Below are positions 1 through 5,058 of a stretch of DNA of 7,915 nucleotides, in pieces. Positions within the stretch are counted from its first letter, which is position 1. Each line of letters starts with the position of its first letter. The notes beneath the pieces were generated by a model that searched no databases, was not told where the DNA came from, and worked only from the letters and a program-made list of their open reading frames with translations. The translations under genes were made by a program, and so were the position numbers. The DNA lies in the NCBI GenBank assembly GCA_036160575.1, contig JAYYDT010000068.1, forward strand, positions 1 through 7,915, given 5' to 3'. Origin of the DNA: TMED26 sp002694075. GTDB lineage: Bacteria; Pseudomonadota; Alphaproteobacteria; Thalassobaculales; Thalassobaculaceae.

Positions 1-2
1 CG

Positions 3-1205
3 CCGCGGCCGGTCGGCGGCGCGCCATGGTACCGCCTGCCGCGTGCACCGGACCGGCGGGGTAGGGTGGTCATCATCGGGGCCGGGGTGGCCGGTGCGGC
101 ACTGGCGGCGGCGCTGGGGCGGCGTCAAGTCTACCCCCTGGTGATCGACGCGGCGGAGACGGTGGGCGCCGGTGCGTCGTCGGTGCCGCTGGGCTTGGTG
201 ACGCCGCCGCTCACTCCCGGAAGAACCCCGAGCGCGGCCTTCAAGATCTCCGCTTTCCGGTACCACTACGCGGCTTTGCCGGCGGCCTTTCAGGCCCAAA
301 TTGGCGGTCTTTGGTTCACGCCGAAGGATACCCGCGCGGCCGCGCGTTTCGCCGATCTGGTGGTGACCGCGGGCCCCGCGCGGGGCCTGTTCAGCGATGC
401 CGCGCCGGGCGCGCCCGGCGCGTACTTTTGCGCTCAGGCGGGCGGTCTGGCGCCAGGCGAGGTAATTGACCATTGGTTGGCCGCCAGCGCCGTGGTTTTG
501 GGCCGGCGGGTGGTCGACGCGGCGCCCATGGCCGGTGGCTGGCGCTTGGCCTTGGACGATGGGGCGGCGATCGACGCCGAAACGGTGATTTGGGCCAATG
601 CCGGCGCCATCGGCCAGTGGCCGGCGGCCGACTTCCTTCCGGTCCACGGCGTGCGCGGTCAGTTGAGCGCGGTGCCAGCGTCAATCTGGACCGGCGGGGC
701 GGCGGATCAGGGGATGGTCGGGGCCGGCTATGTGACGCCGGCGCGGGCCGGCCGTCGGTACCTGGGCGCGACTTTCGACCATATCGCCTGGTCCACGCCG
801 GCGGCCTCGGCGGTGCGCGCCGAGGACCATGCCCGGGTGGTGGAAAAAGCGCCGGTCGACGGGCTGACGCCGGGGGCGGTGGTCGACGGCTGGGCGGGCA
901 TCCGTTGTTTCAGCGGTGACCGCGCGCCCATCGCCGGGCCGGTGCCTGAACAAGGGGCCTTTCTGAAGACCTTCGCGCGGCTGCGCCATGGACGGCGGGG
1001 CGGGCCTTATGGACCATCGCCGCTTTTGCCAGGCATGTACGCTTTAACCGGTTTTGGCGCGCGCGGATTGACCGCCGCACCCTTGGCCGCCGAACTGGTC
1101 GCCAGCCAAATCATGGGCGAGCCGTGGCCGACGCCCCGGGATCAGGCCGAGGCGATGATGCCGGCGCGCTTTCTGGTTCGTCGGCTGCAGCGCGGCGCGT
1201 CTTAA
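3..1205 (+). CDS. mnmC: MnmC C-terminal FAD-dependent oxidoreductase module (5'-truncated by window edge)
   Basis: In known MnmC, this FAD-dependent module removes the carboxymethyl group from cmnm5(s2)U34 in the wobble position of certain tRNAs. An N-terminal methyltransferase domain then methylates the product. Counting from V1 at position 66, I see a Rossmann FAD motif VIIGAGVAGAA (2-12), a GAGASS...GLVTP segment (34-46), VRGQ (196-199), GYVTP...RYLGATFD (221-238), GIRCFSGDRAPIAGPVP (278-294) and GARGLTAAPLAAEL (331-344). All are characteristic of the MnmC C-terminal domain. A GTG at 66 could be taken as the start, but the frame stays open to the left edge and encodes a Pro/Arg-rich stretch with APWYRLP. 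That looks like the linker after the methyltransferase domain, so I read this as the C-terminal half of a fused MnmC. The gene ends at TAA 1203-1205 and overlaps the hspQ stop. The fusion is inferred because the N-terminal half is not in the window. Confidence 0.9.
   Translation, partial: PRPVGGAPWYRLPRAPDRRGRVVIIGAGVAGAALAAALGRRQVYPLVIDAAETVGAGASSVPLGLVTPPLTPGRTPSAAFKISAFRYHYAALPAAFQAQIGGLWFTPKDTRAAARFADLVVTAGPARGLFSDAAPGAPGAYFCAQAGGLAPGEVIDHWLAASAVVLGRRVVDAAPMAGGWRLALDDGAAIDAETVIWANAGAIGQWPAADFLPVHGVRGQLSAVPASIWTGGAADQGMVGAGYVTPARAGRRYLGATFDHIAWSTPAASAVRAEDHARVVEKAPVDGLTPGAVVDGWAGIRCFSGDRAPIAGPVPEQGAFLKTFARLRHGRRGGPYGPSPLLPGMYALTGFGARGLTAAPLAAELVASQIMGEPWPTPRDQAEAMMPARFLVRRLQRGAS
372..387. 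repeat. Perfect 16-bp GC palindrome inside mnmC
   Basis: The sequence GGCCCCGCGCGGGGCC equals its own reverse complement. It lies in the mnmC coding frame, in a segment encoding Gly/Pro/Ala/Arg-rich residues. It may simply reflect GC-rich codon choice. A second, longer palindrome starts 13 bp further on. Confidence 0.6.
401..422. repeat. Perfect 22-bp all-GC palindrome inside mnmC
   Basis: Each of the 11 base pairs is complementary around the centre between 411 and 412, and every base is G or C. It sits inside mnmC and encodes an Ala/Pro/Gly-rich loop around residues 112-119 of the FAD module. It could form a strong mRNA hairpin or a cruciform. No function can be assigned from sequence alone. 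Confidence 0.6.
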
Positions 1206-1531
1206 GCGGTGTGATTTTTGGGCATGTAGCGGCCGTTGCCGAGCCCATGGAAATAGTCGCTCATCATCGGGTGGGCGACTTCGCCGTTTTCGCGATCATC
1301 GACCAGATTTTGTTCGGATACATAGGCGACATAGTAGGTTTCCGGGTTCTCGGCCAACAGGTGATAGAATGGCTGATCCTTACGCGGGCGGCGATCGGCC
1401 GGGATCGATTCATACCATTCATCGGTATTGCTGAACTCCGGGTCGATATCGAAAATCACGCCGCGAAAGTCGAAATGACGGTGGCGGACAATCGCGCCGA
1501 TATTGAATTTGGAATGCGTGATTTTCATCAT
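1202..1531 (-). CDS. hspQ: HspQ family protein (YccV-like, hemimethylated-DNA-binding fold)
   Basis: This 109-residue protein matches the HspQ/YccV family in length (about 105 residues in E. coli) and in its motifs: KFNIGAIVRHRHFDFRGVIFDIDPEF (residues 8-33, near the N-terminus), RPRKDQPFYHLLAEN (48-62) and YYVAYVSEQNLV (66-77). E. coli HspQ is a small heat-inducible protein linked to DnaA stability and to Lon protease specificity, and it was also described as binding hemimethylated DNA. The frame is open further upstream to a codon at 1627 that lies inside the preceding acyl-CoA dehydrogenase gene. I prefer the ATG at 1531 because family similarity begins just after it and a purine-rich GAGAGAG lies before it. 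An ATG at 1528 and a GTG at 1564 are alternatives. The gene converges with mnmC, and the two stop codons overlap in the tetranucleotide TTAA at 1202-1205. No dedicated promoter is evident. Lengths assume the start at 1531. Confidence 0.87.
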   Translation of the reverse strand: MMKITHSKFNIGAIVRHRHFDFRGVIFDIDPEFSNTDEWYESIPADRRPRKDQPFYHLLAENPETYYVAYVSEQNLVDDRENGEVAHPMMSDYFHGLGNGRYMPKNHTA

Positions 1532-1578
1532 TTGAGGGTCTCTCTCTTCTTTTTCTTGAGCCACCCATGTGGGGTGCT

Positions 1579-1604
1579 CCTTGGGCGAAGTCAATCGCCC
1601 AAGG
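1579..1604 (-). other. Perfect 10-bp inverted repeat over the pimD-like stop codon
   Basis: Arms 1579-1588 and 1595-1604 are perfectly complementary and enclose a 6-base loop (1589-1594), which contains the TGA stop of the upstream acyl-CoA dehydrogenase. In the minus-strand transcript no U-run follows the hairpin, so it does not look like a standard intrinsic terminator. It could end transcription with Rho, protect the 3' end of the operon mRNA, or mask the AAGGAG that its 3' arm and flank form before hspQ. Its role is inferred. Confidence 0.5.
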
Positions 1605-2727
1605 TGTCGGCGTAGCGACGCATACAATGGTCGGTGTCGCCAAAAGTTCGATCAATCATAGTCAAGCGTTTGAAATAATGACCGATTGTCATTTCGTCGG
1701 TCATTCCCATGCCGCCGTGTAATTGGATCGACTCTTGACCGACAAAGCGCCCGGCCTTGCCCAGGCGCGCCTTCACCCCGGCCAATTCGCGCGCCCGCGC
1801 GTCATCGTCCCGGTCGAGGGTCATGGCCGCGATCTGGGCCATCGAACGGGCCTGCTCGGTTTCCATCAGCATGTCGGTCATGCGGTGCTGGACGACTTGA
1901 AATTCGCCGATGGCGCGGCCGAATTGCTGGCGATTTTTGCTGTAATCCAGGGTCAGGGCGTTGATTTTATCCATCACGCCGACAGCCTCGGCGGCGAGCG
2001 CGCCAATCGCCCGGTCGACCGCTCGTTCGATAATCGGCAGGCCCTCGCCAAGCGGGCCGACAACCGCGTCGGCGGTGATCGATACGCCGTTCAACACGAC
2101 ATCGGCGGCGCGTTGACCGTCGACGGTTTGATAGCCGGTGACCTCGACGCCGGCGGCGTCGGCGGCGACCAGGAACAACGTGATCCCACCGACGTCGCGT
2201 GGGGTCCCGGCAGTGCGCGCCGAGACGATTAACCAATCGGCGCTGTCACCATAGAGCGCGACGCATTTATGGCCGGTGAGCGTGAAGCCGTCGCCGGCGG
2301 CCGCCGCCTGCGCCGTCACATCGGCCAGGGCATAGCGCGCTTGCGGTTCGCTATGGGCCAGGGCGAAGGTCCGCTCGCCGCTGGCGATGGCGCTCAGATG
2401 GGTGGCTTTCTGCGCCTCGGTGCCAGCGTCCTGGAGGAGGCCGCCGCACAGGATGACGGTGGCGAGAAAAGGCTCCACCGCCAGGCCGGAGCCTAATGCC
2501 TCCATCACCACCATGACATCGACGGCCGACCCGCCAAAGCCGCCATATTCCTCCTCAAAAGGAAGGCCGAGCAGCCCGAGTTCGGCCATTTGCCGCCAAT
2601 TATCGGCCGAATAGCCCGTCGGTTCGGCACTGTATTTGCGCCGGCGGTCGATGTCGTAATTGTCCTGCATCAACCGCTCGACGGTCTCCTTGAGCAATTT
2701 CTGATCGTCCGAAAGGCTCAAGTCCAT
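1591..2727 (-). CDS. Acyl-CoA dehydrogenase, PimD-like small subunit
   Basis: This 378-residue member of the acyl-CoA dehydrogenase superfamily most resembles the small subunit (PimD) of the pimeloyl-CoA dehydrogenase pair. These FAD enzymes form trans-2-enoyl-CoA from acyl-CoA and pass electrons to ETF. The N-terminal helical domain contains LGLLGLPFEEEYGGFGG (about 50-66). The middle beta domain runs from about 120 to 225. The C-terminal helical domain carries RQQFGRAIGEFQVVQHRMTD (266-285) and QLHGGMGMTDE (335-345). Where MCAD has its catalytic Glu376 (YEGT), this protein has FGDT, with Gly363. The helix-G region also shows AVDR rather than a Glu. It may therefore be a non-catalytic or structural partner of the upstream dehydrogenase. 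I chose the ATG at 2727, about 8 bases after a G6 tract, over a GTG at 2733 that directly abuts the tract. The gap to the PimC-like gene is 42 bp. Confidence 0.88.
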   Translation of the reverse strand: MDLSLSDDQKLLKETVERLMQDNYDIDRRRKYSAEPTGYSADNWRQMAELGLLGLPFEEEYGGFGGSAVDVMVVMEALGSGLAVEPFLATVILCGGLLQDAGTEAQKATHLSAIASGERTFALAHSEPQARYALADVTAQAAAAGDGFTLTGHKCVALYGDSADWLIVSARTAGTPRDVGGITLFLVAADAAGVEVTGYQTVDGQRAADVVLNGVSITADAVVGPLGEGLPIIERAVDRAIGALAAEAVGVMDKINALTLDYSKNRQQFGRAIGEFQVVQHRMTDMLMETEQARSMAQIAAMTLDRDDDARARELAGVKARLGKAGRFVGQESIQLHGGMGMTDEMTIGHYFKRLTMIDRTFGDTDHCMRRYADTLGD

Positions 2728-2769
2728 GATCACTTCCCCCCGTTTTTAGGTGGCGCTTCGACGCCTTGG

Positions 2770-3966
2770 TCACAGGCCCAAAACGGCCTTGGTCATGATG
2801 TTCCGCTGAATCTCATTGGTCCCGCCATAAATCGAGATCTTACGGTTATTGAGGTATTTGGGCGTCAACATGGCGCCGAATTCGGGGCCCACCACCGGTG
2901 TGTTGGCGGTGTCGTCATTGGCGTGCGGCTGATAGGCCAAGCCATACGGCCCGAGCGCCTCCATCAACAGTTCGGAAATCCGCTGCTGGACCTCGCTGCC
3001 CTTGATTTTCAGCATTGAGGAAAGCGGGTTTGGCGTGCCGTCCTGGCGCACATCCAGCATGACCCGCAGATTGGTGATTTCCAGCGCCTTCAACTCCAAT
3101 TCCACATCCGCGATTTTAGTGCGGAAGTCACGGTCCTCGATCAGTGGCGCGCCCTCGGATAGTTGAATACCGGCGATATTTTTGAGCTGTTTCAACTGAT
3201 ACTTGGATTGCGGCACACGGGCGATGCCAAAGCGTTCGTTGGAGAGCAGGTATTTGGCATAGGACCAGCCCTTGTTCTCTTCGCCCACCAGGGCGTCGGC
3301 CGGCACCCGGACATTATCGAGGAAGACGTCATTGACCTCGGTCCCGCCGTCGATGGTGCGGATCGGGCGTACCGTGATGCCTGGCGTGTTCATCGAGAAA
3401 ACGAACATCGAAATGCCGCGCTGGGGCTTGGCGTCGGGGTCGGTGCGGCACAGGCAGAACATCATGTCGGCGTGCTGGGCCAGCGTGGTCCAGGTTTTTT
3501 GGCCGTTGATCACCCATTCATCGCCGTCACGCTCGGCGCGGGTCCGTAGCGAGGCGAGGTCGGACCCCGAGCCCGGCTCGGAGAAGCCTTGGCACCACCA
3601 ATCCTCGCTGGAGCGGATACGCGGCAGATAGCGCGCCTTTTGGTCCTCGCTGCCAAACGCGATCAGCACCGGGCCGATCATCGAAAACCCGAAGGAAATG
3701 GTTTGCGGCGCGCCGGCGGCGGCGCATTCCTCGTCGAAGATATAACGTTGCATCACCGACCAGCCGGTGCCGCCATGTTCGACCGGCCAATTGGGCACGA
3801 TCCAACCTTGTTCATAAAGGGCTTTTTGCCAGGCCAGGATTTCGTCTTTGCTGATCGCTTCGCTGCGCGCGACCTTTTCGGCCACTTTCGGATCGAGCTT
3901 GTCTTTCAAAAAGGCCCGCACCTCATCGCGAAAAGCCAAATCCTCGGAGTTCAGGTTGAGATCCAT
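2770..3966 (-). CDS. Acyl-CoA dehydrogenase, PimC-like large subunit
   Basis: This 398-residue acyl-CoA dehydrogenase closely resembles the large subunit PimC of Rhodopseudomonas palustris. It starts MDLNLNSEDLAFRDEVRAF, continues with GWIVPNWPVEHGGTGW (54-69), carries the FAD/substrate segment WWCQGFSEPGSGSDLASL (123-140) and NGQKTWTTLAQHADMMF (154-170), and ends with NNRKISIYGGTNEIQRN and a VLGL tail. It would oxidise an acyl-CoA to the 2-enoyl-CoA and reduce ETF. The MCAD catalytic Glu position in YEGT is Gly381 here (YGGT). Glu244 in the LLSNER segment may take the role, as the helix-G Glu does in isovaleryl-CoA dehydrogenase. The frame extends upstream into the MDR gene, but family homology starts at the ATG at 3966, which is preceded by AAGGAAAGG. 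Its neighbour downstream is the PimD-like subunit, which suggests a heteromeric enzyme. The substrate is not determined. Confidence 0.9.
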   Translation of the reverse strand: MDLNLNSEDLAFRDEVRAFLKDKLDPKVAEKVARSEAISKDEILAWQKALYEQGWIVPNWPVEHGGTGWSVMQRYIFDEECAAAGAPQTISFGFSMIGPVLIAFGSEDQKARYLPRIRSSEDWWCQGFSEPGSGSDLASLRTRAERDGDEWVINGQKTWTTLAQHADMMFCLCRTDPDAKPQRGISMFVFSMNTPGITVRPIRTIDGGTEVNDVFLDNVRVPADALVGEENKGWSYAKYLLSNERFGIARVPQSKYQLKQLKNIAGIQLSEGAPLIEDRDFRTKIADVELELKALEITNLRVMLDVRQDGTPNPLSSMLKIKGSEVQQRISELLMEALGPYGLAYQPHANDDTANTPVVGPEFGAMLTPKYLNNRKISIYGGTNEIQRNIMTKAVLGL

Positions 3967-3988
3967 TTGCTTCACCCTTTCCTTACAG

Positions 3989-4006
3989 GGGCGGGACAGG
4001 CCGCCC
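3989..4006 (-). other. Short intergenic GC hairpin upstream of the pimC-like gene
   Basis: GGGCGG (3989-3994) and CCGCCC (4001-4006) are complementary around a 6-base loop, in the 49-bp gap between the MDR and PimC-like genes. In the minus-strand transcript no U-run follows, and the ribosome-binding region of the PimC-like gene comes next. A role in mRNA processing or differential stability within the operon is possible but speculative. Confidence 0.35.
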
Positions 4007-4015
4007 AAAATACTC

Positions 4016-5047
4016 TTAAGCGGTGGGGTCGTCGCCGACCTCGACCACCAGTTTGCCGAAGTTCTCACCACGTAAAAGGCCCTGGAAGGCGCGCGGCGCG
4101 TTCGCCAGACCGGCCACCCGGTCTTCCTTAAAGGTGACCTGGCCGGTTTTGATCCATTCACCCATGGCGATTTCGAAATCGGGAAATTGATCCCAAAAGT
4201 CGCTGACGATGAAGCCGCGCCAGAGGACCCGGTTGGTCAAAGTTTGGCGCATCAGCACCGGCAGCATGTTTTTGCCGTCTCCAAGTCCGGTGGCGTTGTA
4301 TTGCGCGATCAAACCACAAACCGGCACCCGTGAAAACGGGTTGAGCAAGGGGATCACCGCTTCCAGGACCTTGCCGGCGACGTTCTCGAAATAGACGTCG
4401 ATCCCGTCAGGGCAGGCTTCTTTCAGCAAACGGCGAAGATCCGGGTCGTTGTGGTTGACGCAGGCGTCGAAGCCCAGCGTGTCGGTGACATAGGCGCATT
4501 TATCGTCGGAACCGGCGACGCCGACCGCCCGGCAGCCGTGAATTTTGGCGATTTGGCCAACCACCGCGCCCACCGCGCCCGAGGCGGCGGCGACCACCAC
4601 CGTCTCACCCGCCTTCGGCTGACCGATGTTGCGCATGCCGGCGTAGGCGGTCATGCCCGGCATGCCAAGCACGCCAAGGGCGGTGCTGATCGGGGCGACG
4701 GCGGCGTTGATCTTGCGCATGCCGGCGCCGTTCGAAATCGCGTGGGTCTGCCAACCGGTGCGCGCTTCGACAATATCGCCGACCTGGAAATCGCCGTGGT
4801 TGGAGGCGATCACCTCACTTACCGTGCCGCCTTCCATGACACCGCCGATGGCCACCGGTTTGGCGTAGGACTTTTTGTCATCCATGCGCCCGCGCATATA
4901 GGGGTCGAGGGACAGATAAATGGTCCGGCATAAAAACTCGCCGTCGCCGGGCGTTGGCACCGGGGCTTCTTCCAAACGAAAATCGCTGTCCTTGGGCGCC
5001 CCTTCGGGCCGCGCCGCCAGGACCACCCGTTGCATCGTGTCGGTCAT
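4016..5047 (-). CDS. NADP-dependent MDR oxidoreductase (LTB4-dehydrogenase/CurA-like, zinc-independent)
   Basis: This 343-residue protein belongs to the zinc-independent medium-chain dehydrogenase/reductase group that includes leukotriene B4 12-hydroxydehydrogenase/prostaglandin reductase and bacterial CurA/YncB. These enzymes reduce the double bond of alpha,beta-unsaturated ketones or aldehydes with NADPH. Family marks are LSLDPYMRGRM (46-55), GMPGMTAYAGM (128-138), the nucleotide-binding AAASGAVGAVVGQIAK (153-168), GSDDK (179-183, with Lys183 in the usual NADPH-phosphate position), FENVAG (220-225), CGLIAQYN (244-251) and NFGKLVVEV (329-337). No structural zinc Cys cluster is visible. The start at ATG 5047 has AGGAG 7 bases upstream. 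That AGGAG overlaps the stop codon of the preceding gene, and the gap is only 11 bp, so translational coupling is likely. An upstream TTG at 5062 lies inside the preceding gene and is rejected. Its substrate in this pathway is unknown. Confidence 0.88.
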   Translation of the reverse strand: MTDTMQRVVLAARPEGAPKDSDFRLEEAPVPTPGDGEFLCRTIYLSLDPYMRGRMDDKKSYAKPVAIGGVMEGGTVSEVIASNHGDFQVGDIVEARTGWQTHAISNGAGMRKINAAVAPISTALGVLGMPGMTAYAGMRNIGQPKAGETVVVAAASGAVGAVVGQIAKIHGCRAVGVAGSDDKCAYVTDTLGFDACVNHNDPDLRRLLKEACPDGIDVYFENVAGKVLEAVIPLLNPFSRVPVCGLIAQYNATGLGDGKNMLPVLMRQTLTNRVLWRGFIVSDFWDQFPDFEIAMGEWIKTGQVTFKEDRVAGLANAPRAFQGLLRGENFGKLVVEVGDDPTA

Positions 5048-5058
5048 TTTAGCGCTCC

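Noticed and set aside
66..68. GTG as the start of a stand-alone FAD oxidoreductase gene
   Set aside because: The frame is open to the left edge and encodes a plausible MnmC linker. The GTG lies directly at the FAD motif with no convincing ribosome-binding site spacing.
1558..1579. Second hairpin (GAG-C-CACCC / GGGTG-CTC) upstream of hspQ as a terminator
   Set aside because: The stem is short with a bulge and no U-run follows in either direction, so it cannot be supported as a terminator.
1723..2232. 169-codon plus-strand open frame and similar plus-strand frames at 2590-3018, 3589-4131 and 4451-4933
   Set aside because: They are shadows of the acyl-CoA dehydrogenase and MDR genes on the opposite strand, with no domain signal of their own.
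3989..4006. Intergenic hairpin as a terminator after the MDR gene
   Set aside because: No U-run follows on the minus strand, and the gene spacing indicates continued transcription into the PimC-like gene.
3967..4161. N-terminal extension of the PimC-like protein
   Set aside because: The extension overlaps the MDR gene, has Arg-rich out-of-frame composition, and family similarity begins exactly at the ATG at 3966.
4326..4341. 6-bp hairpin with a GAAA loop (plus strand)
   Set aside because: It is inside the MDR coding region, on the non-coding strand, and short enough to be chance.
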